A stretch of 64,000 nt of DNA from Actinomycetales bacterium UBA1383 (GCA_002305415.1 DBQX01000083.1:1-64000); one strand, 5' to 3'; positions 7,221 to 16,182 are shown, counted from the stretch's first letter. Notes: generated by a model not told the origin, from the sequence alone. Program-made: numbers and translations.

Positions 7221-10112
7221 GTGAGAGCCGACCGGATCGTCGCCATCGAGGGCCCGAGCCAGGGCATCGCGTGGCGGATCTCCGGCACCCAGGTGCTGGG
7301 CCGCGCGGGTGACATCGCCGTCCCGGACCCGTTGCTGTCGCGATACCACTGCGAACTGCGCACCAGCGGGGGTCAGGTCAGGATCCGCCACGTGGGTGCC
7401 ACGAACGGCGCCTGGCTCTCGCTCTGGGGAATTCGCCGCCCCCTGGGTCGTCGCTGGACGCGCCTGCCCGGGAAAGCGCGGCTCGATGCGGGCGCGGGCC
7501 GTTACCGCCTGGAGGGGCCACCGCGCCCGAGCGTGGTTCGGCCGTGGGGTCCCGCTCGGGTGGCACGCCTCGCCGTGCCCCTCGTGCTGGTGCTCGCGCT
7601 GGCGCCCTTCGCCGCCGCCGGCCCCCCGTCACGATGGCTGATCATGGCGATCCCGCTCATGGCGGCGGCCACCGCCGGCCCTCGGCCCCGTGGCTATCAG
7701 CACCGCCGGGCGGAGCGCCCGGCGGACATCCTCGCCATGGCCTCGCAGGGCCGCGCCTTCCACGCGGAGGCGGTCATGCCGGCCTCGCTCGGTGTACTCC
7801 AATCCGTGTCCCTCGCCGGCACGGGGTGGGCCTTCACCGGAGCACAGTCGGAGCGGCACGCGATCTGGCTGGCTGGCTTCCTCGCCGTCCACAATGACCC
7901 CGACGTGCTTCGAGTCACGTCGCCGTGGCTCACGACCGCGGGGAGCGGACTCGAGGTCGTCTTCGAGCCAGACCCACCGAGCGGTCCCGCGCGCGACGGC
8001 GCGCTCGTCACGTGGCATCCCGATCGCCCGCCGGCCTGGGCCGCGATCCTCCGGCCCCCGGCATGGGCCCGTGCTGCGCCCCCGTGGATCGACGCGCTTG
8101 CCGCCACCACCGGGACCTCCCTGCCCGCACGTGTCGACCTCCTCAGCCTCGTGTCCGCGGACGAGCCGTCGATCCGGGCACGCTGGGCGGTGGGGCTGAG
8201 CCTGCGGGTCGCGGTCGGGGTGACGGAGTCAGGTGAGGTCCTTGACCTGGACCTCGTGCGGGATGGTCCGCACGCACTGATCGCCGGCATGTCCGGGGCC
8301 GGTAAGAGCGAGCTCCTGACCACCTGGCTCCTGGCACTCGCCCTCCGGAACAGGCCCGAGCTCCTTCAATACGTCCTGGTGGACTTCAAGGGCGGGGCGG
8401 CGTTCGACGTGCTCCACGACCTGCCCCACTGTGCCGGTGTGCTGACGGACCTCGACGAGCTGGCCACCCGGCGGGCACTCGAGTCCCTGCGGGCCCAGCT
8501 GCGGCGCCGGGAGCGGGAACTGCGGGCCTCCGCCGCCCGGGACATTGCCGAACACAACGCACGGTCGCACGATCCCCTGCCGGTCCTCCTCGTCGTGATC
8601 GATGAGTACCGTGCCCTCGCGACCGACCATCCCGACCTGCTGGACCAGTTCCTGCGCCTCGGCAACCAGGGGAGATCGCTCGGGATCCACCTGATCGTCG
8701 CCACGCAACGGCCAGCGGGCGCCGTCAGTCCCGAACTGCGCGCCAACATGCCGCTGAGGGTGTGCCTCCGCGTCGCGGAACCCGCCGACTCGCTCGACGT
8801 CCTCGGCGTGCCCGACGCGGCGGGGATCGAGAACGTGCCCGGACGAGTCCTCGTCCGCGGTGGGGCGTCGTGCCGCGCCCAGATAGCGTGGAGTGGCGAC
8901 AGCGACCACGTACGGGAACTCGTCCAGCGCATCCGGGGGGCCGCCGCCGGGTGCAGGGCGACGCCACCGTGGCGCCCGCCCCTGCCCACCCGCGTGCGAG
9001 CCACGGGGGCGCCACTCGGGACCTTCGCCATCGCTGACGTCCCCGAGGAACTTGCGCAGCGGGCCGTGCCACTCCCCGAGGCCGGGCTGTTGATCCTGGG
9101 ACCCACGGGCGCGGGCCGGACGACGGCCGCCCACGCCGCGGTGGCTGCGGCCCTCGCCAGTGACGACGACGTGTGGCTCGTCTCCTCGGCGCCGGCCCCT
9201 GTGTTCGCCACCTCCCCGCCATCGTTCGGCGGCGTGATAGACCCACGCCAGACCCGCCTCATCTCGCAACTACTCGACCACGTCACCCGGCCTGCGAGGA
9301 CGAGGCGGACGATCGTCCTCGACGATGTCGAGACCTGGATCGACACGACGGACGCACTTCACGGCGCCGGCTCGGCGAGTTCGAGGCTGGGCGTCCTCCT
9401 CCGGTCCGCGCGGGTCGACGGCGTCCGCGTCGTGGTGGCGGCCCAGCCAGCCCACGGGTGCGCCCGGTGGGCCGAACCCCTGCGCAGCCGTCTGTTCCTC
9501 TCGGGAAGCGACCCCGCCGCGATCGCGCTGGCCGGGCTGTCGCGTGACGCGATCTCCCTCCTTGCTCCGACCCCGATCCCTGGGCGCGGTGCCCTCTGCC
9601 CGGATGGACTCCTCGTCCAGGTGGTCCTCGCGGAGGCGACGGCGGTCCGTGGCAGCCCGCACCCCGCCCGCCGGTTCGTGCCGCTGCCCGGCGAGGCGCG
9701 CGTCGCTCCGCGCGTGGACCGGATCATGCTGGGGTACGACGGCTGCGGCACTGTCGAGATCCCGGCACGCGGTGACGTCCTCATCGTCGGGCCGCCGGGC
9801 TCGGGACGCTCGACGACCGCCCTGCTCATCAGGTCCCAACACGGAGCCGCGACGATCGTCGACGGACCGGTGGGCGAGCACCCGGGCCCGCTGATCGTGA
9901 CAACGACACCCACGGCCATCGCGGCCACGTGGTCCGGTCCGCTCGCCCGTCTCCGGAACTCCGCAACCCTGATCCTGCTGCGGCCGGACCTGTACCCCCG
10001 GATCGCGGGTCTCGACTACACGAGCGAGCTGGAGCCCGGTGGGCCGGGCTATGCCATCGTCATCCACGAGGGGAGTGCACGGGCGCTGCGACTGGCGAGG
10101 ACCGTCGGCTGA
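7221..10112 (+). CDS. FHA-FtsK/SpoIIIE (EccC-like) triple-ATPase membrane protein
   Basis: A 963-residue protein with an FHA-type phosphothreonine-binding domain at about residues 20-80 (LGRAGDIAVPDPLLSRYHCEL), two membrane helices at about 112-155, and three P-loop ATPase modules. The first has an intact Walker A, GMSGAGKS (Lys near 361), and Walker B, LLVVIDEY (Asp near 461). The second and third have GPTGAGRT and GPPGSGRS, in which the Walker lysine is replaced by Arg. One active and two degenerate FtsK modules recall the EccC motor of type VII secretion, but no WXG100 or other ESX gene is present, so the substrate is unknown. The GTG start has no clear ribosome-binding site. The gene ends 4 bp from a converging gene. 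Confidence 0.8.
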   Translation: MRADRIVAIEGPSQGIAWRISGTQVLGRAGDIAVPDPLLSRYHCELRTSGGQVRIRHVGATNGAWLSLWGIRRPLGRRWTRLPGKARLDAGAGRYRLEGPPRPSVVRPWGPARVARLAVPLVLVLALAPFAAAGPPSRWLIMAIPLMAAATAGPRPRGYQHRRAERPADILAMASQGRAFHAEAVMPASLGVLQSVSLAGTGWAFTGAQSERHAIWLAGFLAVHNDPDVLRVTSPWLTTAGSGLEVVFEPDPPSGPARDGALVTWHPDRPPAWAAILRPPAWARAAPPWIDALAATTGTSLPARVDLLSLVSADEPSIRARWAVGLSLRVAVGVTESGEVLDLDLVRDGPHALIAGMSGAGKSELLTTWLLALALRNRPELLQYVLVDFKGGAAFDVLHDLPHCAGVLTDLDELATRRALESLRAQLRRRERELRASAARDIAEHNARSHDPLPVLLVVIDEYRALATDHPDLLDQFLRLGNQGRSLGIHLIVATQRPAGAVSPELRANMPLRVCLRVAEPADSLDVLGVPDAAGIENVPGRVLVRGGASCRAQIAWSGDSDHVRELVQRIRGAAAGCRATPPWRPPLPTRVRATGAPLGTFAIADVPEELAQRAVPLPEAGLLILGPTGAGRTTAAHAAVAAALASDDDVWLVSSAPAPVFATSPPSFGGVIDPRQTRLISQLLDHVTRPARTRRTIVLDDVETWIDTTDALHGAGSASSRLGVLLRSARVDGVRVVVAAQPAHGCARWAEPLRSRLFLSGSDPAAIALAGLSRDAISLLAPTPIPGRGALCPDGLLVQVVLAEATAVRGSPHPARRFVPLPGEARVAPRVDRIMLGYDGCGTVEIPARGDVLIVGPPGSGRSTTALLIRSQHGAATIVDGPVGEHPGPLIVTTTPTAIAATWSGPLARLRNSATLILLRPDLYPRIAGLDYTSELEPGGPGYAIVIHEGSARALRLARTVG

Positions 10113-10116
10113 CCTC

Positions 10117-10512
10117 TCAGTCCGGTTCGCCGAACACACGGCCACTGTTGTCCGCGACCCAGCGCCGCGCGGACGGCGACGCGAGACAGGCGAGTGTGGT
10201 CAGGCTCAGGACGAGGGGGATCCCGACGAGCCACCCGAGATACCCCGCCAGCGCGACCATGGACAGCACGAGGAGGATGTGGGCGGTCGCCACAACGCTG
10301 CGGGCCCACCCGCGGCCAGACAGCAGACCGAGTGCGGCGGGCACGAGGATCACCGCGACCACGATGTAGTACAGGTCCGTCCCAATCTCGGCGACTGTGA
10401 GCGTGCCCGCCGTGGCCGCGAGGTCCCACACGGCCACGCCGGCCCCGAGCAGCGCAATCGCAGCGGTGATCACGGCAGCAACCGTGATCGTCGCAGGCCG
10501 GGCGGTGGTCAC
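10117..10512 (-). CDS. Small four-helix membrane protein, unknown function
   Basis: A 131-residue protein with four predicted membrane helices at about residues 8-28, 44-64, 70-92 and 94-112, and a charged C-terminal tail. I recognise no family. A GTG start lies 8 nt after TAGTAT, so the mRNA may be nearly leaderless. The gene converges on the FHA-FtsK gene with 4 bp between stop codons and diverges from whiB1. The call rests on the open frame, codon usage and clean hydrophobic periodicity. Confidence 0.6.
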   Translation of the reverse strand: MTTARPATITVAAVITAAIALLGAGVAVWDLAATAGTLTVAEIGTDLYYIVVAVILVPAALGLLSGRGWARSVVATAHILLVLSMVALAGYLGWLVGIPLVLSLTTLACLASPSARRWVADNSGRVFGEPD

Positions 10513-10712
10513 ATTCCGAGATACTACCCGCGCGACGAGCTCGATCCGCTGGCGGGCGGCGCGGCAGTGTGAGCAAGCTTACCCGCGGCGATGGGCGCGC
10601 TTGCCTTGTCAGCCTGTGGAGGCCGTGTGAAGCTTGATTGCAGTACTGATTGTCCAGCGTGAAAGTCCGTCGGTAATTCTTGGCGGCCTTTTCACGCCCA
10701 TGAAGGAGTCAC
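10513..10712. promoter_or_regulatory. whiB1 upstream region
   Basis: A 200-bp gap between divergent genes, less GC-rich than its surroundings from about 10605. AAGGAG at 10703-10708 is a strong ribosome-binding site 7 nt before the ATG at 10716, so whiB1 has a leader, unlike many genes here. TTGTCA at 10606-10611 could be a -35, with a weak AAGCTT-type -10 eighteen bases later. I saw no riboswitch. Confidence 0.4.
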
Positions 10713-10715
10713 GTG

Positions 10716-10964
10716 ATGGATTGGCGCCACCGTGCAGCGTGCCTGACGGAGGACCCGGAGCTGTTCTTCCCGATCGGCAACACCGGCCCCGCCCTGCAGC
10801 AGATCGAGGAGGCCAAGGCCGTCTGCCGTTCCTGCGAGGTCGTCGACACCTGCCTGAAGTGGGCTCTCGAGACCGGCCAGGACGCCGGCGTCTGGGGAGG
10901 CCTGAGTGAGGACGAGCGACGCTCGCTGAAGCGCCGCACTGCCCGGGCGCGCAGGGCTAGCTGA
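10716..10964 (+). CDS. whiB1: WhiB1-type iron-sulfur transcription factor
   Basis: An 82-residue protein that starts MDWRHRA and ends in a basic tail. Its four cluster-binding cysteines, C9, C37, C40 and C46, have the same spacing as mycobacterial WhiB1, and it carries the sigma-binding turn GVWGGLSEDERR. WhiB1 is a [4Fe-4S] protein that binds the primary sigma factor and responds to nitric oxide. The ATG at 10716 is chosen over a GTG one codon upstream because AAGGAG sits 7 nt before it. The gene stands alone and is followed by a hairpin. Confidence 0.93.
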   Translation: MDWRHRAACLTEDPELFFPIGNTGPALQQIEEAKAVCRSCEVVDTCLKWALETGQDAGVWGGLSEDERRSLKRRTARARRAS

Positions 10965-10990
10965 GGCCGGGCGCAGACGCAGGTCGTGAC

Positions 10991-11012
10991 GGGGGTGCCG
11001 GACGGCGCCCCC
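10991..11012 (+). terminator. Hairpin terminator after whiB1
   Basis: A 9-bp stem (GGGGGTGCC / GGCGCCCCC, one G-U pair) with a GGAC loop, 27 nt past the whiB1 stop. No U-tract follows, so it is GC-rich and U-poor, as is common in actinobacteria. Confidence 0.55.
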
Positions 11013-11071
11013 GTTCCGCCTTCCCGGGGACTGGGCGGCACCGTTCCGCCTTCCCCGGGGACTGGGCGGCA
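11011..11071. repeat. Two-copy tandem repeat of a 30/31-bp unit
   Basis: The unit beginning CCGTTCCGCCTTCCC occupies 11011-11040 and recurs at 11041-11071 with one extra C. Its centre (TCCCCGGGGA) is self-complementary, so each copy can fold. It lies between the ends of whiB1 and the histidine kinase gene. Confidence 0.85.
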
Positions 11072-11087
11072 CCCCGTTCGCCGACCC

Positions 11088-12557
11088 TCACGGTGCCTGC
11101 CGGCTTGACGCGTCATCCCTGACCAGGGCGTGCACGGTCACGACCGTCCCGCACGTGGCGCCGGGAGCCCACGCGATGGTGCCCCGTAGTTCCGCGTTGA
11201 CGAGCGTGCGCACGATCTGCGTGCCGAGCCCCGACCCCGGCCCCTCAGAGCCGATACCGGCACCGTCGTCGATGACCTCCACCGTGAGTTCCTCTCCGGT
11301 ACGGGTCGCGCGGACGATGACCAGGCCGCCGAGGCGGCCGAGTCCGTGTTCGACGGCGTTCGCCACCAGCTCCGTCAGCACGACGGCGAGCGACGTGGCG
11401 ACATCCGCGGGGATCATGCCGAACGTGCCCTCGAATCGGGTGGAGACCCTTTTCTCCGGGGTGGCGATGTCCGCTGCCATCGACAGGATCCGCCCGATCA
11501 GGTCGTCGAAGTCGACGGTCTCGTCGATGGTCTGGGAGAGGGTCTCGTGGACCACGGCGATCGTGGACACCCTGCGCTGCGCCTCCGCCAGCGCGCTCCT
11601 GGTCTCAGGCGACCCGCTGCGCCGTGCCTGGAGCCGGAGCAGCGCCGAGACAGTCTGGAGGTTGTTCTTCACACGATGGTGGATCTCGCGGATCGTGGCG
11701 TCCTTCGTCATCAGCTCGCGCTCACGCAGCCGGAGCTCGGAGACGTCGCGGACGAGGATCAGGGCACCCTTCTTCCTCCCGTACTCGGTGAGGGGGATCG
11801 ACCGGAGCGACAGCGCGACACCACGTGACTCCACCTCCGTCCGCCATGCCGCCCGGCCGGTGAGCACGAGCGGGAGGGATTCGTCGACGGGTGCGCTGGC
11901 GTCCAGCTGCTCCGTCACGCCGGCCGCGAGGAGCGTTCCGACGATGGAGCCCTGCAGCCCGAGACGGTGGAACCCGCTCATCGCGTTCGGGCTGGCATAC
12001 ACCACCACTCCCTCGGGGTCGAGCCGGACGATGCCGTCCCCGACGCGCGGCAGGCCCCGCCGGGCGGCGGGGGCGGACTTGTGGGGGAACTCCCCCCGGG
12101 CGATCATCCCGCACAGCTCGTCGGCAAGGGCGAGGTAGTTCACCTCAAGGCGCGACGGCGAGCGCGCGATGCCGAGGTTGGCCTCCCGCGAGAGGACGGC
12201 GATGGCCCGCCCCGCGCACACCACCGGGACAAGGTCCTCCCGGACCGCGTATGACCCCGTCCACCTCGGTTCCTGGGAGTGCTGGATCTTCCCCTCCGTC
12301 AGCGCCCTCCTCATCAGGTCCAGGCGCGTCACGGGAAGGCGGAGACCGACGACGTCGTCCTGGTGGACGGTCACGCCGGTGGACGGACGGGAGTGGGCGA
12401 CCGCCACGAAACCCCCGTCCCGCTCGATCCAGAGGACGAGGTCAGAGAACGAGAGGTCAGCGACGACCTGCCAGTCGACGACGAGCAGGTGGAGCCATTC
12501 GGTCTCGGCCGGAGACAGGTTCCCGTGGACGCGGAGCATCTCGCCGAGGTTTGCCAC
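11088..12557 (-). CDS. pdtaS: PdtaS-like sensor histidine kinase
   Basis: A 489-residue cytosolic kinase. An N-terminal GAF-like region (LHLLVVDWQVVADLSFSDLVLW) matches PdtaS, then a PAS region (DGIVRLDPEGVVVYASPNAM), a HisKA_2 dimerisation box with phospho-acceptor His in IHHRVKNNLQ, and an HATPase_c domain with N box ELVANAVEHGL and G box DDGAGIG. PdtaS phosphorylates PdtaR, an ANTAR antiterminator; no PdtaR gene is in this window. The GTG start at 12557 is chosen because homology begins at VANLGEML and TACGCT lies exactly 6 nt upstream, implying a leaderless message. Confidence 0.88.
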   Translation of the reverse strand: MANLGEMLRVHGNLSPAETEWLHLLVVDWQVVADLSFSDLVLWIERDGGFVAVAHSRPSTGVTVHQDDVVGLRLPVTRLDLMRRALTEGKIQHSQEPRWTGSYAVREDLVPVVCAGRAIAVLSREANLGIARSPSRLEVNYLALADELCGMIARGEFPHKSAPAARRGLPRVGDGIVRLDPEGVVVYASPNAMSGFHRLGLQGSIVGTLLAAGVTEQLDASAPVDESLPLVLTGRAAWRTEVESRGVALSLRSIPLTEYGRKKGALILVRDVSELRLRERELMTKDATIREIHHRVKNNLQTVSALLRLQARRSGSPETRSALAEAQRRVSTIAVVHETLSQTIDETVDFDDLIGRILSMAADIATPEKRVSTRFEGTFGMIPADVATSLAVVLTELVANAVEHGLGRLGGLVIVRATRTGEELTVEVIDDGAGIGSEGPGSGLGTQIVRTLVNAELRGTIAWAPGATCGTVVTVHALVRDDASSRQAP

Positions 12558-12563
12558 GCCCCC

Positions 12564-12589
12564 AGCGTACGGCGTTCGGCCAGTAGGCT
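12564..12589. promoter_or_regulatory. Divergent -10 boxes, pdtaS and DUF2505 gene
   Basis: TACGCT on the minus strand (12564-12569) lies 6 nt before the pdtaS GTG. TAGGCT on the plus strand (12584-12589) precedes the DUF2505 gene, whose GGAGGG ribosome-binding site shows that its transcript has a short leader. The two promoters are only 14 bp apart. Confidence 0.5.
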
Positions 12590-12608
12590 GGTCGAAGGAG
12601 GGAAGCTG

Positions 12609-13100
12609 ATGGAATTCGAATCCACCGTCCACTATCCCGCGGACCTCGCGACCGTGGCACGCATGCTGATCGACCCCGCGTACATGGAGTACCGGATCTC
12701 GCAACTGGGAGTCGAGGTGCTCGAGCAGACGGTGACCGGTGACCCCGCAGCGCCGCTCTTCCGGGTGCGGGCGGTCATCCCGCCGGGCCTCGTGCCCGCC
12801 GCCTACCGACGGTTCGTGCCCCCGCGGCTGGTCCTCACGCTCGTCGAGACCTGGCACCCGCAGGCCGGTGACCGTTCACCGGGCGGGATGATGACCGTCG
12901 AGTTCGACGGCATCCCCGCGCGCGCCTCCGCCTCCTTCCGCCTCGACGGGGTGGCCGCGGGATCCGAGCGCCACTACGCCGGGGAGGTCAGCGCCCGCAT
13001 CCCCCTCGTCGGGAGGAAGCTCGAAGCCGCGGCCGTCGGAGCGATCCAGAAGGTCGTGCGGGCCGAGGAGGCTGCCGCACGTGCCTATCTCGCGGGCTGA
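12609..13100 (+). CDS. DUF2505 family protein
   Basis: A 163-residue soluble protein of the DUF2505 type: an N-terminal FESTVHYPADLATVARMLIDPAYMEYR stretch and a SRPBCC-like alternation of strands, ending in a helix (GRKLEAAAVGAIQKVVRAEEAAARAYL) like the long C-terminal helix of START-type folds. Function is unknown; lipid or small-molecule binding would be inference only. The ATG has GGAGGG at proper spacing. The 3' end overlaps the 3' end of zwf by 16 bp, tail to tail. Confidence 0.8.
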   Translation: MEFESTVHYPADLATVARMLIDPAYMEYRISQLGVEVLEQTVTGDPAAPLFRVRAVIPPGLVPAAYRRFVPPRLVLTLVETWHPQAGDRSPGGMMTVEFDGIPARASASFRLDGVAAGSERHYAGEVSARIPLVGRKLEAAAVGAIQKVVRAEEAAARAYLAG

Positions 13101-14539
13101 CCGGGGATCGCGACGGATCCCTCCTGCTGGAGGATCCATCCGTACGGTGCCGTCAGCCTGTTGGCCTCGACAGGCCCCCAGCCTCCCTGCTCGTAGGGCA
13201 GTGGAGCGGGACGGTCCCCGTGCCGGAGTGGCTCGAACGCCTGGAACGCCGCCCGGAGGCCCGCCTCAGTCGTGAAGAGCGAGCGGTCCCCCCGGAAGAC
13301 GTCGTCGATCAGCGAGGCGTACGGGCTGATCGGCTCACCGCCGGGCACGTCGTCGAGGTCGAGGCCGGCCCGGCCCCACGAGAGCCGCATCTCGGGCCCG
13401 GGAGCCTTCACCGTCAGGCCCAGGAAGATCTCGCCTGCCCCGGCGAAGTCGATCTCGATCGTGTTCGGCCGCGACGCGACCTGGCGGAGCGGCCCGTCGT
13501 CGGGCCTGAGGACGAGGGTGACACGCTGGGCCTTGCGCGCCATCATCTTGCCGGTCCGGAGGATGAACGGGACCCCGCGCCACCTGTCCGAGTCCACCCA
13601 CAGCCGCGCGGCGACGAACGTGTCCTGCTGGGAGTCCGGCGCTACCCCCGGCAGGTCACGGTAACCGGTGAACTGGCCGAGCACCACGTCCCGTGCCGGG
13701 TCAAGGGGCCGGAATCGCTGGAGGACGGAGTCGCGCTCGAGGAGGACGGAGTGCGGATCGTCGAGATCGTACGGGGTGTCCATCGCGATCTGTGACACCA
13801 CCTGGAAGAGGTGGGTGACGAGCATGTCCAGCGCCGCACCCGTCGCCTCGTAGAACCCGATCCGGTTCGCGACGTTGAGGTCCTCGGGCACATCGACCTG
13901 GACCTGGGCGACGGAGTGGCGGTCCCAGAGCGTCCCGAACGCCTTGTTCGCGAAACGCAGCGTGTAGATGGCCTGCACGCCCTCCTTGCCGAGGAAGTGG
14001 TCGATGCGGAAGACCTGGGACTCGGTGAAGGTCCGCTTGACGAGCGAGTCGAGTTCCTCGAAGGACTCCAGCGAGGTGCCGTAGGGCTTCTCGAAGACGA
14101 CGTGCGCACCGGCTGCGAGGCCGTGGGCGCCGAGTCCCTCGGTGATCGTGGGGAAGGCCAGGGGCGGCACGGCGAGGAAGAAGACGACGAGGGGATCCAC
14201 TCCGCTCGACTCGTGCAACTCCGAACGCGCGCGTGAGAGCGCGACCGGCAGGCGGCCCGGATCCCCGGCCGAGAACAGCCCACCCACATAGCGGGTGCGT
14301 GCCACGATCTCGTCGAAGTCATCGGGGACGCCGCCCGCACCGCCCAGCGACTCCCGGAGCACCACGGCGAACCCGGCGTCGTCAAGGTCATCCGCAGCGC
14401 TCCCGATGAGCCGCCAGTGAGGGGGCATGAGGCCCCGCGCACGAAGCTCCATGAGGGCCGGCATGACCATACGGCGGGCGAGGTCCCCGGTGGCACCGAA
14501 GAGGACGACGACGACGGCTGTGGGCCTGGGTGTGGTCAT
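13085..14539 (-). CDS. zwf: Glucose-6-phosphate 1-dehydrogenase
   Basis: Oxidises glucose-6-phosphate to 6-phosphogluconolactone, the first step of the oxidative pentose phosphate pathway. The 484-residue protein opens with the NADP-binding motif FGATGDLARRMV and has the signature RIDHFLGKEGVQ near residue 180, which contains the catalytic His and a substrate-binding Lys. Length matches the family. The frame is open upstream, but homology starts at MTTPRPTAVVV. The ATG lies 6 nt after TACGGT, so the gene is likely leaderless. It stands alone, without gnd, tal or tkt beside it. Confidence 0.96.
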   Translation of the reverse strand: MTTPRPTAVVVVLFGATGDLARRMVMPALMELRARGLMPPHWRLIGSAADDLDDAGFAVVLRESLGGAGGVPDDFDEIVARTRYVGGLFSAGDPGRLPVALSRARSELHESSGVDPLVVFFLAVPPLAFPTITEGLGAHGLAAGAHVVFEKPYGTSLESFEELDSLVKRTFTESQVFRIDHFLGKEGVQAIYTLRFANKAFGTLWDRHSVAQVQVDVPEDLNVANRIGFYEATGAALDMLVTHLFQVVSQIAMDTPYDLDDPHSVLLERDSVLQRFRPLDPARDVVLGQFTGYRDLPGVAPDSQQDTFVAARLWVDSDRWRGVPFILRTGKMMARKAQRVTLVLRPDDGPLRQVASRPNTIEIDFAGAGEIFLGLTVKAPGPEMRLSWGRAGLDLDDVPGGEPISPYASLIDDVFRGDRSLFTTEAGLRAAFQAFEPLRHGDRPAPLPYEQGGWGPVEANRLTAPYGWILQQEGSVAIPGQPAR

Positions 14540-14545
14540 CCACCA

Positions 14546-14551
14546 ACCGTA
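14546..14551 (-). promoter_or_regulatory. -10 box for leaderless zwf
   Basis: TACGGT on the minus strand, 6 nt before the zwf ATG at 14539. Confidence 0.5.
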
Positions 14552-14668
14552 GGACAGCCCCGGTGCTCCCGCGAAGGGTGGCGCATGTCCCGACGCGCGC
14601 AGGCACGCCGCGATGGAGGAGAATCGGCGATACACCTCAGCCGACACGACCAACCCCGGGGAGAGGCC

Positions 14669-15379
14669 ATGACACGGACATCGGAGGGCACGTTCCAGGG
14701 GAGGCTCGGCCCGATCCTCGACCGGGCCGTCGCCCTGCCCTCAGCGACCATCCACCACCGCGTGGACGACATCCGGCGCGCAGTGCCGGATGCCACCCCC
14801 GCGGAGGTGATCCAGATCCTGGAGAACCGGTTCCGGAGCCGCGCCGCGCGCAACGCCGGACTGGTCGGCCTGCTCGCGGCCTTCCCGGCGCTGGGGACCG
14901 GCGTGGCGTTCCTGCTGACGGGCGCCCAGGTGACCTCGTTCCTGAAGGACACGGCACTTCACGTCATGGCGGTGGCGGACGTCCACGGCGTGCCCATCGA
15001 CGACCTCGAGCGCCGGCGGAGCCTGCTGCTGGCCTCCCTCCTTGGCGAGGAGGGTGCCACCGCGGTGCAGACCCAGCTGGGAGTGGGCTCCCTGTACTGG
15101 GGTCGGACCCTGTTGACCCGGTTGCCGCTCGGTACCGTCAAGGCCGTGAACCGCGTCCTGCGGCAGCGGGCCATGCGCAAGAGCGCCGAGGTGGGTGCCC
15201 GAGCGCTGCTCGGCAGGCTGCTGCCCTTCGGGATCGGCGCGGTCATCGGCTACACGGCGGGCCGCGCCATGGGCAAGGAGGTGATCACCGGGGCCCGCGA
15301 CGCGTTCGGGCCGCCTCCCACCGCCTTCAGCCGCCGCGTCGGGGAGGTGTCACGGATCGCGCAGGTGGTCGTCACGTGA
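14669..15379 (+). CDS. Membrane-associated protein of unknown function
   Basis: A 236-residue protein with a helical N-terminal part, a hydrophobic segment GLVGLLAAFPALGTGVAFLL at about residues 71-90, and a second hydrophobic Gly-rich segment (LLPFGIGAVIGYTAGRAMG) near the C-terminus. The pattern loosely resembles EcsC-family proteins, but I cannot confirm that. The ATG has GGGGAGAGG in front. Its stop overlaps the thyA start (GTGA), so it leads a three-gene operon with thyA and dfrA; that position suggests co-expression, not a role in folate metabolism. Confidence 0.65.
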   Translation: MTRTSEGTFQGRLGPILDRAVALPSATIHHRVDDIRRAVPDATPAEVIQILENRFRSRAARNAGLVGLLAAFPALGTGVAFLLTGAQVTSFLKDTALHVMAVADVHGVPIDDLERRRSLLLASLLGEEGATAVQTQLGVGSLYWGRTLLTRLPLGTVKAVNRVLRQRAMRKSAEVGARALLGRLLPFGIGAVIGYTAGRAMGKEVITGARDAFGPPPTAFSRRVGEVSRIAQVVVT

Positions 15380-16170
15380 ACACCGCGTACGAGGACCTCC
15401 TGCGCCACGTGCTGGAGGATGGGGCGCGCAAGGGCGATCGCACCGGCACCGGGACCCTCTCGGTCTTCGGTCACCAGATGCGCTACGACCTCACCGAGGG
15501 CTTCCCGCTGATCACCACCAAGAGAGTGCACCTGAAGTCCATCGTCCACGAACTGCTGTGGTTCCTCCGCGGCGAGTCGAACGTCCGGTGGCTGCAGGAG
15601 CGTGGCGTGAGGATCTGGAACGAGTGGGCGGACGCCGACGGCGAACTGGGCCCGATCTACGGTGTCCAGTGGCGATCGTGGCCCACCCCCGACGGCGGGT
15701 CCATCGACCAGATCTCGCAGGTGCTCCAGACCCTGCGCACGAACCCGGACTCCCGCCGCATGGTGGTCTCGGCGTGGAACGTGGCCGACCTGGAGCGCAT
15801 GGCCCTGCAGCCCTGCCACGCCATGTTCCAGTTCTGGGTGGCGGAGGGCCGGCTGTCGTGCCAGCTCTACCAGCGCTCCGCGGACCTCTTCCTCGGCGTC
15901 CCGTTCAACATCGCGTCCTACAGCCTGCTCACCCACATGGTGGCGCAGCAGTGCGATCTCGAGGTCGGCGAGTTCATCTGGACGGGGGGCGACTGCCACA
16001 TCTACTCCAACCACGTCGACGCGGTCAGGGAGCAGCTCACCCGGGAGCCCTACCCGTTCCCGACCCTTCGGCTCCGGCGCGCCCCCTCGCTCTTCGAGTA
16101 CACCTGGGACGACGTCGTCGTCGAGGGTTACCGCCACCATCCCGCGATCCGCGCGGACATCGCCGTGTGA
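15376..16170 (+). CDS. thyA: Thymidylate synthase
   Basis: Makes dTMP from dUMP using methylene-tetrahydrofolate, which becomes dihydrofolate. The 264-residue protein equals the E. coli enzyme in length. The nucleophile Cys147 lies in MALQPCHAMFQFWV, the dUMP-binding arginines in PDSRRMVVSAWN, and the GGDCHIYSNHVD motif is intact. The GTG start overlaps the upstream stop by 4 nt, so translation is coupled. The next gene, dfrA, recycles the dihydrofolate product. Confidence 0.97.
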   Translation: MNTAYEDLLRHVLEDGARKGDRTGTGTLSVFGHQMRYDLTEGFPLITTKRVHLKSIVHELLWFLRGESNVRWLQERGVRIWNEWADADGELGPIYGVQWRSWPTPDGGSIDQISQVLQTLRTNPDSRRMVVSAWNVADLERMALQPCHAMFQFWVAEGRLSCQLYQRSADLFLGVPFNIASYSLLTHMVAQQCDLEVGEFIWTGGDCHIYSNHVDAVREQLTREPYPFPTLRLRRAPSLFEYTWDDVVVEGYRHHPAIRADIAV

Positions 16171-16182
16171 GGAGGCCGGAAC

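Noticed and set aside
7221..10112. Calling this locus a type VII secretion system
   Set aside because: Only an EccC-like motor is present; no WXG100, EccB, EccD, EccE or mycosin gene is seen in the window.
11011..11071. CRISPR array
   Set aside because: Two directly abutting copies without spacers and no cas genes.
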